The notes under the pieces are model-generated. The model searched no databases. It saw only the letters and a list, made by a program, of their open reading frames with translations, and had not been told where the DNA came from. Positions 9,455 through 19,021 of a DNA stretch of 64,000 bases are shown here, piece by piece. Location of the stretch: the NCBI GenBank assembly GCA_937982665.1, contig CALJLD010000085.1, positions 8,301 to 72,300 on the forward strand, written 5' to 3'. This DNA is from an uncultured Planctomycetales bacterium (GTDB lineage: Bacteria > Planctomycetota > Planctomycetia > Pirellulales > S012-138). Made by a program: the position numbers and the translations under genes. How positions within the stretch are numbered: the stretch's first letter is position 1; each line of letters starts with the position of its first letter.

Positions 9455-12097
9455 TTGGGGCGTGAATCTTTGGGAACGCACACGGAAGACTCCGAATCCG
9501 TCGAAGACACTGCCGAGTTGCGGACAGCGACTAAGGATTCAGCGGGCAATTCCGCCGACACGGATCGAGATCAATCCGAGCCTCATGGTGTTGGTCTCTT
9601 TGCTCTTCAACACGGCCAAGGAGTTCAAACGCCGTTACTGTGGGTGCTGTTTGCCGCGGCTGTTGGGATCATGCTTGATCGATGGCTTGAAGTTCCCATT
9701 GGCATCTGGCTGGCACTGCTTGCAGTCGCATTGCTGGCCAGCTGGATTTGCCGCAGCAAGAGCGGCATGCGAAGGCGATTAGCAAGTTTGAGCCTTGCGG
9801 TTGCGGTTCTTTGTCTGGGCGGGGGTTGGCACCACGTCCACTGGTTTCTCTTTCCAAGCAACGACCTTGCCAGTTTCTCACAGAATGCGCCCCAGCCGGC
9901 TGCGGTTCGCGGGATTATCGCGTCGCTGCCTGAAGTGCGTCCTGCGCCGGCATTCGATCCATTGCAACTTGCGGCCGCCGAGGAACGCACTCAGTTTGAT
10001 CTGCAGGCGACAGAAATCCGCGTTGGTGGCCTGTGGCAACCGGCCAGCGGATTGTGTTCGGTCATGGTTGAAGGTCGGCTCGCGGAGTTCCTGCCTGGTG
10101 ACCGCATTCAAGTCTTTGGACAACTGAGCCGCCAGCAACCAGCAGGCAATCCAGGCGAATTCGACTTTGCTGCTGATCATCGCGCGGAAGGACGTTTGAC
10201 GGCTTTGCGGGCTCCCCAGCCTGAGGGTGTGACACTTCTCGATAATGGCGACGAGTTCAACTATCGCCGAGGGATCGCGAAGATCCGGCGGTCATGTCGA
10301 AACTCGATCGACAAGTATCTACCAAGAGAACTGGCGGGATTCGCGGCAGCCTTGTTGATCGGCGAACGGCAAGACCTTGGCACATCTCGGCGTGACGCGT
10401 TCTTGATGACGAATTCAATGCACTTCCTTGCCATCTCCGGATTGCACATCGGAATCCTGGCAGCAGGGTTGTTCGCGCTTCTCAGACTTGGTTGGGTGCC
10501 GCGACGCTGGGCACTGGGGTCCGTCGTGATTGTGACATTCGCGTACTTGATTATCTCTGGCGCACAGCCGCCAGCGGTCAGATCGTTCATTCTGGCGGCC
10601 GTTGTTTGCGGTGGACTTCTGCTAAACCGATCATGGGTTGGCTTGAACAGCCTGGCATTGGCGGGGTTGTTTGTCCTTGCAGTCAATCCCAATGATTTGT
10701 TTCGCGTTGGGCCGCAACTTTCGTTCCTTGCCGTGCTCACGCTAATGACCGTTGCGCCGTACTGTGCGCGGCTGGGGACAATCCGTGATCCACTGCTGCA
10801 GCTGATTCACCAGAATTCCCCTTGGCCGCGTAGGGCGATTCGGTGGCTGGCCGTGATCTATCTGCGGGGAGCTTTGATTTCACTGTGCGTTTGGTTGGTC
10901 ACGCTGCCGCTGGTTGCCGCGAGATTCCATTTGCTTTCGCCAGTGGCCTCGCCTTTAAGCCCAATCATTTGGCCGCTGATTGCCATCGCTCTCTTTTCCG
11001 GATTTGGTGTGTTGGCGTTTGGGTCGTGGCTGCCGCCGGTCGCGATATGTTTTGCCTGGGTTGCCCAACAGATGCTGAACATCATTGACTGGTGTGTAGA
11101 TACTGCTGCCGGCATCCGTGGCAGTCATGCTTGGGTTTCCGGTCCGGACGACTGGTGGCTCGTCGGTTTCTATTTGCTTGTCTGTGGATTGATGATCTTT
11201 CGCCCGCGACGGCGAATGTTGATTGCTACTACCGCTGTGCTGGTGGTATGGCTGAGCGTCGGCGCGATCGATGGGCTAACACTCAACGAAAGGCCTGTTG
11301 GCACGCTCCGCTGCACTGTCTTATCCATGCGACACGGCTGTTGCGTCGTGCTTGAATTGCCAGATCAACAAGTGCTCGTGTACGACGCCGGAAGGCTAGG
11401 TTCGCCGCGCGGAGCAGTTCAATCGATCTCTGCGTTCCTTTGGGCACGCGGAATCGGCAAGATTGATCATCTCGTGGTTTCGCATGACGATGCCGACCAC
11501 TTCAACGCCGTTCCCGGCTTGATCAAGCGCGACTTCGGAATTGCCCAGGTGCACACGCCACCGCGTATGCTGGACGGCGAATTGAGTGCGGCAACGGCGG
11601 CGCTACGCGATGCCATCCAAGATTCGCGCGTTTCGACTTCGCAAGTTCACCGCGGCCAGGTCCTGATGCAAAGCTTGAACGAAGAGCATCCATATCGCGT
11701 TGCGGTGTTGCACCCGCCCGAGACCGCATTCGACGGCAGTGACAATTCCCAAAGCATCGTTTTGTTGATCGAATACGCTGGCCGGACGATCTTGTTACCT
11801 GGCGACTTGGAGCCGCCCGGCTTGGAGATGGTACTCGCTACTGAGCCCATCGATTCTGATTTCTTGCTGGCGCCGCATCATGGCAGTCGCAGCAGTGACC
11901 CGCCCGGCTTTGCTGCCTGGTGCCAGCCAGATTTGACTGTGATTAGCGGCGGTAGAAATTTCGCGGTCGACGATGTCACAGAGGATTATCGTCGTGCCGG
12001 ATCAAAGGTCTTCCATACTGCCGAACACGGGGCTGTCACGTACACGATTGATGCCAATGGAGAGGCGTCGTTTACTACACATTTGCAGGGCAATTAG
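9455..12097 (+). CDS. comEC: ComEC/Rec2 family DNA-uptake channel protein
   Basis: ComEC forms the inner-membrane channel through which single-stranded DNA enters the cell during natural transformation. The 880-residue protein has the family order. An N-terminal hydrophobic region (about residues 48-120) is followed by the soluble DUF4131/OB-like part. The multi-TM competence domain contains FLAISGLHIGILAAGLFALL and APHHGSR-type elements appear later. The C-terminal metallo-beta-lactamase-like domain has VSHDDADHFNAVPG at about residues 672-690. The start codon is weakly supported: TTG at 9455 is the upstream choice, and about 45 hydrophilic residues precede the first TM segment. No other competence gene is in the window, so function is inferred from the family. 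Confidence 0.9.
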   Translation: MGRESLGTHTEDSESVEDTAELRTATKDSAGNSADTDRDQSEPHGVGLFALQHGQGVQTPLLWVLFAAAVGIMLDRWLEVPIGIWLALLAVALLASWICRSKSGMRRRLASLSLAVAVLCLGGGWHHVHWFLFPSNDLASFSQNAPQPAAVRGIIASLPEVRPAPAFDPLQLAAAEERTQFDLQATEIRVGGLWQPASGLCSVMVEGRLAEFLPGDRIQVFGQLSRQQPAGNPGEFDFAADHRAEGRLTALRAPQPEGVTLLDNGDEFNYRRGIAKIRRSCRNSIDKYLPRELAGFAAALLIGERQDLGTSRRDAFLMTNSMHFLAISGLHIGILAAGLFALLRLGWVPRRWALGSVVIVTFAYLIISGAQPPAVRSFILAAVVCGGLLLNRSWVGLNSLALAGLFVLAVNPNDLFRVGPQLSFLAVLTLMTVAPYCARLGTIRDPLLQLIHQNSPWPRRAIRWLAVIYLRGALISLCVWLVTLPLVAARFHLLSPVASPLSPIIWPLIAIALFSGFGVLAFGSWLPPVAICFAWVAQQMLNIIDWCVDTAAGIRGSHAWVSGPDDWWLVGFYLLVCGLMIFRPRRRMLIATTAVLVVWLSVGAIDGLTLNERPVGTLRCTVLSMRHGCCVVLELPDQQVLVYDAGRLGSPRGAVQSISAFLWARGIGKIDHLVVSHDDADHFNAVPGLIKRDFGIAQVHTPPRMLDGELSAATAALRDAIQDSRVSTSQVHRGQVLMQSLNEEHPYRVAVLHPPETAFDGSDNSQSIVLLIEYAGRTILLPGDLEPPGLEMVLATEPIDSDFLLAPHHGSRSSDPPGFAAWCQPDLTVISGGRNFAVDDVTEDYRRAGSKVFHTAEHGAVTYTIDANGEASFTTHLQGN

Positions 12098-12199
12098 CAG
12101 CAGAAAGCGATCCGAGCGACTTCCTGAGTACGATGCCTGCGACCTTGCGTTATACTTGCGTTGACCCAAGTTCTTGTGCCATAAGTGGATCGGTGGATC

Positions 12200-14056
12200 A
12201 TGTTGCAACAGGCATGTCTTTCTTGCTGTAGAGTATTCGCGTGCTTTGCGGTTCTTGTCCTATGCGCGCCGGGAATCGCCACGGCCCAAGACGACCAGCA
12301 GGCCGACCAACAGGCCGCACTGGGCGAGATGCGGGAGCAACTCAAGGAAGCAGGTTCGCTGACCACGCAAGGGAAATACACCGAAGCTCAAGTCATTGCC
12401 GAAAGGGTTCAGCGGCAACTTGCCACACTCGCGGCAAGTGACGAACGGAACGTGCAACTTGAGCGGAGCGTTGAAGCGTTGCTCACGCGATTGGAAGTCA
12501 TTCGCCGTGTTCTCAAGCGAAACGGCACGGAGATGGACGCCTGGCCATCTGCGGATGGTGAATCCACCGTCAGTTTCAGCGCGGACATCGCGCCAATCTT
12601 CATTGCCAAGTGCAACAATTGCCATGTCCAGGGGAACCGCGGTGGTTTCAGCCTGGCAAGTTTTGAGGCACTCATGGCCGGCGCGAATGGCCTGGTCGTT
12701 GTGCGTCCCAACAACGTGACAGGCAGTCGCCTGGTTGATGTTCTGGAGACGGGCGACATGCCGCGCGGCGGCGGTACGATGACAGCGGAAGAAATGACGT
12801 CAATCAAGACTTGGATCAACGAAGGCGCCAAGTTCGACGGTGCAGATCCAGCCGCATCGATCACGCAACTGGCTGCCGGTGATACGCCAGCCAACGCCCC
12901 CGGTATGCCGGAGGCGCCGGAACTTGTGCGGGCGACTGGCGACGAAGCGGTCCTTTTTTCGCGCGACATTGCACCTGTCATCGCCGAACAATGCTTGAAT
13001 TGTCACGGAGCGAATAACCCCTCGGGTCAGCTAGGGTTGGATACGTTTACGCGGATTCTCCGCGGTGGACAGGGGGGACCGATGATCGTCGCCGGTAAAC
13101 CCGACGAGAGCTTACTGATCCGCAAGCTGAATGGGATGGCAGACGGTCAGCGAATGCCGCTGCGGCGACCACCGCTTGCCGATGATGTGATGGCCAAATT
13201 CACGGCCTGGATTGCCGATGGCGCCAAATTCGATGGACCAGATGCCGCAACACCAACGGCAACCGTAGCGCAACTTTTCCGTGTCTCGCAAATGTCGTTT
13301 GACGAGGTAAGTGCCGAACGCGCGACAGCGGCCGAACAGATGTGGCGCACCGCCCATCCTGGTATTGAACCTGCCAAGCACGAGAGTGAGCACTTCCTCG
13401 CGTTGGGCACCGCAAACGATTCTCGCCTGGCGGAACTCACGCAATTGGCCGAAAGCCAGTGGTCGAAGATCGCGCAGAATTTCCGTCTTCGCGATGATTG
13501 GCCGCTGGGTGGGCGGGTAACGGTCTTTGTATTTGATCGACGCTTCGAGTACTCCGAGTTCGGCCGCATGGTCGAGCGACGAACAGTGCCGCGAACAGCG
13601 CTTGCCAGTCGTCGCTACAACACCGTCGAGGCCTATGTGGCATTGTTGGCTGACGGTGAAGTTGAGAACGAATCGTTGCCGGCAGTTCTTACTGAGCAGA
13701 TCGCCGGACTGTACTTGAGCAGTCTTGGGCAAACCCCCGATTGGTTTTCCGGAGGCGTTGCCCGCGAAGTCACAGCTCGACTGCATCCAAGAGATGCTTC
13801 TGTTCGCGGTTGGATCGAGACAGCGCCGGCGGCCAAAGCCCAAGTCCGCAATGCAAACGCACTGCTCAACGGCAACCTTCCGCAGGAATCTGCCGCGGCA
13901 CTGGAGCACAATTTCGCGGTGTTCTTAATGCAAAACGGCGGCGGCTTTCAAAACCTGCTCCGTCTGTTGCGGGAAGGAACAGAATTTGAAGCGGCTTTCG
14001 CCCAAGCGTTCAACGCCGCACCGAACCAGGCTGCCGAGGCATGGCTGCGGCAATAG
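12200..14056 (+). CDS. Secreted PSC-type di-haem protein with gluzincin-like C-terminal region
   Basis: The 618-residue protein begins with a signal peptide (hydrophobic stretch to about residue 32, then AQDDQQ). Two planctomycete cytochrome c-type (PSC) modules follow, each with a haem motif: CNNCH at about 138-142 and CLNCH at about 265-269. Each is followed by the typical 'LVDVLETGDMPRGG' or 'LIRKLNGMADGQRMP' segment. The C-terminal half resembles the peptidase-MA/DUF1570 type of region seen in planctomycetes. However, the expected HExxH is replaced by LTEQIAGL (about 496) with DWFSGGVARE downstream, so it is probably not an active protease. ATG at 12200 is chosen over GTG at 12185. Location is presumably periplasmic; the role is unknown. 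Confidence 0.75.
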   Translation: MLQQACLSCCRVFACFAVLVLCAPGIATAQDDQQADQQAALGEMREQLKEAGSLTTQGKYTEAQVIAERVQRQLATLAASDERNVQLERSVEALLTRLEVIRRVLKRNGTEMDAWPSADGESTVSFSADIAPIFIAKCNNCHVQGNRGGFSLASFEALMAGANGLVVVRPNNVTGSRLVDVLETGDMPRGGGTMTAEEMTSIKTWINEGAKFDGADPAASITQLAAGDTPANAPGMPEAPELVRATGDEAVLFSRDIAPVIAEQCLNCHGANNPSGQLGLDTFTRILRGGQGGPMIVAGKPDESLLIRKLNGMADGQRMPLRRPPLADDVMAKFTAWIADGAKFDGPDAATPTATVAQLFRVSQMSFDEVSAERATAAEQMWRTAHPGIEPAKHESEHFLALGTANDSRLAELTQLAESQWSKIAQNFRLRDDWPLGGRVTVFVFDRRFEYSEFGRMVERRTVPRTALASRRYNTVEAYVALLADGEVENESLPAVLTEQIAGLYLSSLGQTPDWFSGGVAREVTARLHPRDASVRGWIETAPAAKAQVRNANALLNGNLPQESAAALEHNFAVFLMQNGGGFQNLLRLLREGTEFEAAFAQAFNAAPNQAAEAWLRQ

Positions 14057-14081
14057 CGCCAAGCAAAGCGCTCTTCTTGTG

Positions 14082-14810
14082 TCATGCAGGCTTCCGGGCG
14101 AAGACTGCAGCGACGCCATGTGGCAATTGGTAGTTGGGCAGCTTGCGAACTACGCGTGCTTTATGGCCGATCTTTCGCAAGCTCCCGGCAATCTCGCTGG
14201 CTTTGTACAGGCGCTGGACGTGTGTTTCCTCGGCACGGCGATAGGATCGGCCGACTTTGCGAAACGAGACAATCTGCCGCGTTAAAGTTTGGCGAGACTT
14301 GTCATGTTCGTACTTGGCCACACAGGCCCAATCGTCGCCTTCGACGAATGACTGCTTTGAAGCCGTGTGCCGTCCCGGTTCAGCAAAGTCCAGAATGAAC
14401 CAACCCCCTGGCCGCAAGGCTTTGAAGACTTTGCGAAAGAACGCGTTCAATGACGTCTTCTTGTTGTTGGGATCAAACAAATAGTTGATCACCTCGCCGA
14501 TCGCCAAGGCGGCGTGACATTCGGGGATCTCAGCTTCAAGGAAACTCCCCTGGCGGTAGGTTGTTTGCTTGTCACGTGCTCTCGCCAGGGCAATCATCTC
14601 GGCTGAATAATCGATGCCGAGCGTTTTGAACCCTGCTTTGGCAAGAGCATGTGCTGAGACTCCGCTACCGCACCCCAAATCCACAACCAGCTTCTCTTTC
14701 GTCGCCTCGCCAAGCAATGGAAGGATCGCTTGAGTCATCCTGCGGACGTGGTGGCAAAACCCCACATCATGGATGTACGCCAGGTCAGCCGCGTAATAGT
14801 CCTTGCTCAC
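14082..14810 (-). CDS. Class I SAM-dependent methyltransferase
   Basis: This is a 242-residue soluble methyltransferase. Motif I is VVDLGCGSGVSAHALAKAG, motif II is LGIDYSAEMI, and the motif IV region is CHAALAIGEVINYLF. The later GGWFILDFAEPG matches post-motif strands of ubiquinone/small-molecule type methyltransferases. The substrate cannot be read from the sequence. The start is GTG at 14810 (MSKDYY), and no better ATG lies upstream. It is the last gene of a - strand run whose upstream members are a cytochrome c'-like protein and a small membrane protein, with an 86-base gap from the former. Confidence 0.85.
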   Translation of the reverse strand: MSKDYYAADLAYIHDVGFCHHVRRMTQAILPLLGEATKEKLVVDLGCGSGVSAHALAKAGFKTLGIDYSAEMIALARARDKQTTYRQGSFLEAEIPECHAALAIGEVINYLFDPNNKKTSLNAFFRKVFKALRPGGWFILDFAEPGRHTASKQSFVEGDDWACVAKYEHDKSRQTLTRQIVSFRKVGRSYRRAEETHVQRLYKASEIAGSLRKIGHKARVVRKLPNYQLPHGVAAVFARKPA

Positions 14811-14896
14811 AGCTATTCGGCCATTGTTGCGAATGCGCGGACGTTGACCAAATTGTGGTCAACGGTCAAACCGGCTGGACTGCCACACCGGCTGGC

Positions 14897-15694
14897 TTAC
14901 GGCCGCCGATCACGGATTTGAGCGTGGCAGTCATCGCAGCTTTTGGTGAGACGAGTGGCTGCTTCCTCGGCCGTCATTTGATCTTTGGCTTTGGCCGCCG
15001 CGTTTAGCGACTTGGCAGAGTCCCGCATCTCCAGGGAAAGGTCACTCCAGACCTTCTTCAAATCGTCACTCAAATCTTGCGGCGCTAGATAGCGAGTCTC
15101 ATGACCGACCACTGCGAGGAAAGCGGCGTTCTGCGCGACCGGATCAGGCCGGCGCTCGAGCCGGCGCATGCCACGACTGACGCTACTGAGCGACAATTGG
15201 ACTTGATTCATCAAGTCATACATTTGATCCGTGCAGCCCCATTCGGGCACCGCGCGCTCCGAGTCAGCCCCGGCTTCCAGGGCGTGCTTCAATTCACCCA
15301 ATGCTGATGTCGCGGCGGCGTGCTCGCTGGCTGAATACAAATCGCCTGCCGCTTTATGGGCCGCCGCGAATTGTGACGCAGTTTTGCCATCAGGAAGCTG
15401 ATCATGTCGCGCCAGCGCCAACGCCAGGGCTTGGATCGACTCGGCCAACTCACCCACGCGAGTCCTGCGATCGTCTTTCGCAAATTCATCCGCGTCATCA
15501 ACGATCGACGCGACCTCGGCCGTGTATGTTCCGACGATCGCGATCAAGTCCTCGGCTGCGGCGAAGCTCGAAACCGGCACTTCCCCTTCCTGACGGAACG
15601 CGGAAAGGCCAACCGCGCTCAAGCAGGCAAAACAAACGGCGGAAAAGGCCGCAGCGCGGCAGAATCGACGCAATGGGGGGCTTGCGGGTTTCAT
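14897..15694 (-). CDS. Secreted cytochrome c'/c556-like protein
   Basis: The 265-residue protein has an N-terminal hydrophobic segment (about residues 10-30) that looks like a signal peptide. A long mostly helical body follows, rich in Ala, Glu and Leu. A single haem-binding motif CDDCH lies at about residues 253-257, close to the C-terminus. This position of CxxCH is characteristic of the four-helix cytochrome c'/c556 fold. The body is longer than a single such domain, so two helical repeats are possible. It would be a periplasmic electron carrier or sensor. ATG at 15694 is preferred over TTG at 15706. It starts 30 bases after the small membrane protein gene. Confidence 0.7.
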   Translation of the reverse strand: MKPASPPLRRFCRAAAFSAVCFACLSAVGLSAFRQEGEVPVSSFAAAEDLIAIVGTYTAEVASIVDDADEFAKDDRRTRVGELAESIQALALALARHDQLPDGKTASQFAAAHKAAGDLYSASEHAAATSALGELKHALEAGADSERAVPEWGCTDQMYDLMNQVQLSLSSVSRGMRRLERRPDPVAQNAAFLAVVGHETRYLAPQDLSDDLKKVWSDLSLEMRDSAKSLNAAAKAKDQMTAEEAATRLTKSCDDCHAQIRDRRP

Positions 15695-15724
15695 TCGGTC
15701 TCGCAAATAGCGGAATAAGTTGGA

Positions 15725-15916
15725 CTATTCGTCCTGTTTTGGCGGCACCTGGCCATGCCGGATTTGCTCGATCCGCTCTCGGTGGTTCATAAACATCTGG
15801 GTCAACCCAAAGATCAGGCTCAAGCCCATCCCAGCGAAGACGATCCACAGCCAGAAGGGAAACCCGGCCATGATGTCGATTATGGATGTACTTGAGGCTT
15901 CTGCGAGGAGGAGCAT
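15725..15916 (-). CDS. Small single-pass membrane protein
   Basis: A 63-residue protein with one strong membrane segment (about residues 17-41, GFPFWLWIVFAGMGLSLIFG) followed by a charged tail ending HRERIEQIRHGQVPPKQDE. The start is well supported: ATG at 15916 is preceded, on the - strand, by an AAGGAGA ribosome binding site 5 to 8 bases away. An upstream in-frame extension to 16054 lacks such a site. The tail resembles that of small planctomycete membrane proteins encoded beside respiratory or transport genes, but I assign no function. It leads the - strand run with the cytochrome-like gene and the methyltransferase. Confidence 0.7.
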   Translation of the reverse strand: MLLLAEASSTSIIDIMAGFPFWLWIVFAGMGLSLIFGLTQMFMNHRERIEQIRHGQVPPKQDE

Positions 15917-16269
15917 GGAAATCTCCTTGTTTGGCGATCGAATGGGGAGAGCCAGGCCGTTTTGCGGAAGGCAGTCCAGGATACTCGATTGCGCGTCGGG
16001 GTGGAAACTCTGACTGGAAGAAAGTGAGGGAGGTGTTTCGTTCGCCACGCCCAACGCTTGCCAACAAAACCCGTTCTTTGGGTGTTTTTTCGGCAGCGGT
16101 ACGAACTAGCGCAATGCGACGTAATCTCTTGAGAATGGCCAACTTGGGCATTACGATCTCAAGCACCGCTATCGCAGATTTCGGGCAAGCGCGACCGAAT
16201 GCGAGTCACGAATGATTCGCGGCTCGCGTTGGTGCTCGGCCCAATGCAATTTTCACGCTCATTCTTCCC

Positions 16270-18591
16270 ATGACTTACGTTGATTGGCTCGTTCTTGGCG
16301 GCTATTTCCTGATAATGGCCGCGATTGGTCTTTGGGCCATGCGCAAGGTCAAAGCCCAAGAAGACTATTTCATGGGCGGAAGGTCATTCGGCAAGGTCAT
16401 TCAAGCGTTTGCAGCATTTGGCGCGGGGACTGGCGCCAATGACCCCGTAGCGCTGGGTAAGACGACTTTCACCAGCGGACTTTCTGGAATCTGGAGCGTC
16501 TTGCTTTGGCTGTTCATTACGCCGTTCTACTGGATCTTTGGAGTCTGGTATCGGCGGATGCGGCATCTCACCCTGGGCGACTGGTTTGTTGAGCGGTACG
16601 AGAGCAAGGGACTCGGCGCCGCCTACGCGCTGTTCGCCATCTATTTCTACATGCTGTATTTGTCAGTTGCGTTTTCCGCCGTTGGCAAAGTGGTGACGCC
16701 GTTGATTGGCAAGACCGTGGCGCTGCCGATGTTTGGTGACGTGGATGTCTTTTATGTCGTGCTGCCGATCATGGGCGTTGTGATCATGATCTACGGCATC
16801 CTGGGCGGATTGCGCGCGGCCTATTTGACGGACCTGATCCAAGGCGTGCTGATCATCCTGTTGTCCGTGATCCTGATTCCCACCGGACTCCAGTTGCTGG
16901 CCAAAGATGCCGGCTCCACTTCCATCTCCGCAGGCTTCACGGAGATGCACGAGCGGATTTCGCCAGACTACTTTCAGATCATTGGTTCAGCAGGGAGCAG
17001 CGAGTTTCCGCTGTACTACATTGTGGCGATCGTGTTGCTCAATCTGTTGGGCATTGTCGTTCAGCCGCACTTTATCGCGACAGGCGGTGGCTCGGCCAAG
17101 ACGGAGAATAGCGCCAGAGTTGGCCTGGTGGCCGGAAACTTCATGAAGCGGTTTTGTACCGTTGGCTGGGCGTTCACCGGCTTAATTGTGTTGGCTTTGT
17201 TTGCCAGCGATATGCGGATCGTCCAAGACCCGGATCAGGCGTGGGGGGTCGCCTCGCAAGAAATCTTGGGCAGCGATTTGCTTGTCCCGGGGCTCGTGGG
17301 ATTGATGCTCGCCTGCTTGCTGGCCGCGCTGATGTCGTCCGCGGACTGCTATATGCTCGTTACGTCGGCACTCGTCGTTCGCAATATCTATGCGCCGTAT
17401 ATCAATCCGAACATCACGGAGAAACAAGGCGTCTTGGCAGGCAGGATTGTGGGCGCGGTGATCATCACCGGCGCTATGATCCTGGCGATGCTCTATCGCG
17501 ACGTTTTCGGCCAGTTGAAAGCCACTTGGGAAATCACGGCAATCTTCTTTGGCACGTTCTGGGTGGGAATCTTCTGGCGGCGGGCGACAAAATGGGCCGC
17601 CTGGCTGACGGTGATTGTCTCAACGCTGTTGTTCTTCTTGCTGCCGATTTTCTTGCCCTATTTGAGTTCCGGGCTTCGCCAAGACCAGCAATTTGCCGCG
17701 ACAAATCGGATCGTCGAGAGCTACGCCCTGCGACCTGCCTCGAAGGTGGACGTGGAACGCCGCAACGCGGTGATTGCCATGCGTGATAACATTCAAGCCA
17801 ATCCTGACGAAGCGGCCGGGGACACTCTCGAACAGAAACTGGCACCGGTACGAAAGGCGCTGGGTGACTTTGGGTTCGTTCCCACTCGCTTCCGCATTCC
17901 CGCAGAAACTGAGAATGCGGATGCGGCACGATACATCGTGGACTCCTATGAACCAGGGATTGACGGCTTCACGCCGGAAGTTGAACAGTTTGACGTTGGC
18001 GATGAAATCCTGGTCCGTGTAGTCAAGTCCGGTGGAAGCAGCATCTTTTGGACAAAGCCGCCTGTGGCCCTCAAGCGAGACGATCCAAGCTACGAGAACG
18101 ATACGTTCCTTGAACTTGCCGAGGTCACGGTTGAAGACAACACAACCCACTTGGTGATGTATCGCCGCGGCGAGTACGAAGGCCAAGGCGACTTCAATCT
18201 CGACTTCATGCTCTACGAATGGATGGGGCTCGACCTGACTTCGTATTCCAACGCAATGCTTGAGACGCTTCGCTTGCCGGCCAAGATTATTACTCCGTTT
18301 GTGATCATGATTCTGTTCAGCCTGATCACGCCCCGGAACAACAAACAGTCGCTGGACCGGTACTACGTGAAGATGCGCACACCGGTCGAACCCGATCCGA
18401 AGAATGATCAGGCGGCACTGCAAGAGTCTTACGCAAATCCCCAGCGCTTTGATGACAAGAAGCTGTTCCCCAACAGCAGTTTTGAATTCAACAAACCTTC
18501 ACTCGCGGACGTGGTGGGTTTCTTAATTAGCCTGGCGGTTTGTTTTCTGATACTTTGGTTTGCCGTCTGGTTGGCAAATTACACACCTTAA
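16270..18591 (+). CDS. Sodium:solute symporter (SSS family) with extended C-terminal part
   Basis: A 773-residue integral membrane transporter of the sodium:solute symporter family. The N-terminal signature VLGGYFLIMAAIGLWAMRKVK is followed by EDYFMGGRSFG and about a dozen membrane segments. Conserved features include FAAFGAGTGANDPVALGKT in TM2 and LMLACLLAALMSSADCYMLV in the region of the sodium site. After the core (to about residue 470) there is an unusual mostly hydrophilic insert of about 170 residues (475-645), then two further membrane segments ending the protein. The substrate is unknown. A 116-residue membrane protein follows after 14 bases and a terminator closes the unit. Confidence 0.92.
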   Translation: MTYVDWLVLGGYFLIMAAIGLWAMRKVKAQEDYFMGGRSFGKVIQAFAAFGAGTGANDPVALGKTTFTSGLSGIWSVLLWLFITPFYWIFGVWYRRMRHLTLGDWFVERYESKGLGAAYALFAIYFYMLYLSVAFSAVGKVVTPLIGKTVALPMFGDVDVFYVVLPIMGVVIMIYGILGGLRAAYLTDLIQGVLIILLSVILIPTGLQLLAKDAGSTSISAGFTEMHERISPDYFQIIGSAGSSEFPLYYIVAIVLLNLLGIVVQPHFIATGGGSAKTENSARVGLVAGNFMKRFCTVGWAFTGLIVLALFASDMRIVQDPDQAWGVASQEILGSDLLVPGLVGLMLACLLAALMSSADCYMLVTSALVVRNIYAPYINPNITEKQGVLAGRIVGAVIITGAMILAMLYRDVFGQLKATWEITAIFFGTFWVGIFWRRATKWAAWLTVIVSTLLFFLLPIFLPYLSSGLRQDQQFAATNRIVESYALRPASKVDVERRNAVIAMRDNIQANPDEAAGDTLEQKLAPVRKALGDFGFVPTRFRIPAETENADAARYIVDSYEPGIDGFTPEVEQFDVGDEILVRVVKSGGSSIFWTKPPVALKRDDPSYENDTFLELAEVTVEDNTTHLVMYRRGEYEGQGDFNLDFMLYEWMGLDLTSYSNAMLETLRLPAKIITPFVIMILFSLITPRNNKQSLDRYYVKMRTPVEPDPKNDQAALQESYANPQRFDDKKLFPNSSFEFNKPSLADVVGFLISLAVCFLILWFAVWLANYTP

Positions 18592-18605
18592 GAGAGGGGA
18601 TTGAA

Positions 18606-18956
18606 ATGGAACTCCTGCTGGTTGGCTTGATGGGTATTGCGGGACTCGTTTCGTTTGTTTGTTTTATTGTTGTCGTCGTCAAGATGTTCCAAAATGGACA
18701 AACTGGACTTGGAGTTGCCTCGATCGTACTCGCGTTCTGTACCGGAATCATCGGGTACATTATTACACTTGTTGTTGGCTGGCAAAACGCGGATGCTTGG
18801 AAGATTAGAAACGTGATGATGATCTACACGTTGTCATTCATTGTTCAACTTGTCGCGTTCATTGCGGTTTGGGCCATGTTCGGTTTGGCAATGTTTGGAC
18901 TCGGAGAAGATCTCCAAAATCAAATGCAGAACCAGCAATTCAACGGTGGTTTTTGA
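18606..18956 (+). CDS. Small multi-pass membrane protein
   Basis: A 116-residue protein with three hydrophobic segments (about residues 3-25, 33-57 and 70-97) and a Gln/Asn-rich C-terminal tail. ATG at 18606 is preceded by a GAGAGGGG ribosome-binding-like run. It follows the symporter gene after 14 bases and is closed by a strong terminator, so the two probably form one transcript. No family is recognised; an accessory role for the transporter is only a guess. Confidence 0.7.
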   Translation: MELLLVGLMGIAGLVSFVCFIVVVVKMFQNGQTGLGVASIVLAFCTGIIGYIITLVVGWQNADAWKIRNVMMIYTLSFIVQLVAFIAVWAMFGLAMFGLGEDLQNQMQNQQFNGGF

Positions 18957-18983
18957 TTGCTGCCATTCTCACAGAAACAAACT

Positions 18984-19021
18984 CGCCCAGGCTGTTGAAT
19001 CATTCAGCCTGGGCGTTTTTT
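18984..19021 (+). terminator. Rho-independent terminator
   Basis: Arms CGCCCAGGCTG (18984-18994) and CAGCCTGGGCG (19005-19015) are perfect complements around a 10-base loop and are followed directly by six T residues. It closes the symporter unit 28 bases after the last stop codon. Confidence 0.9.
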
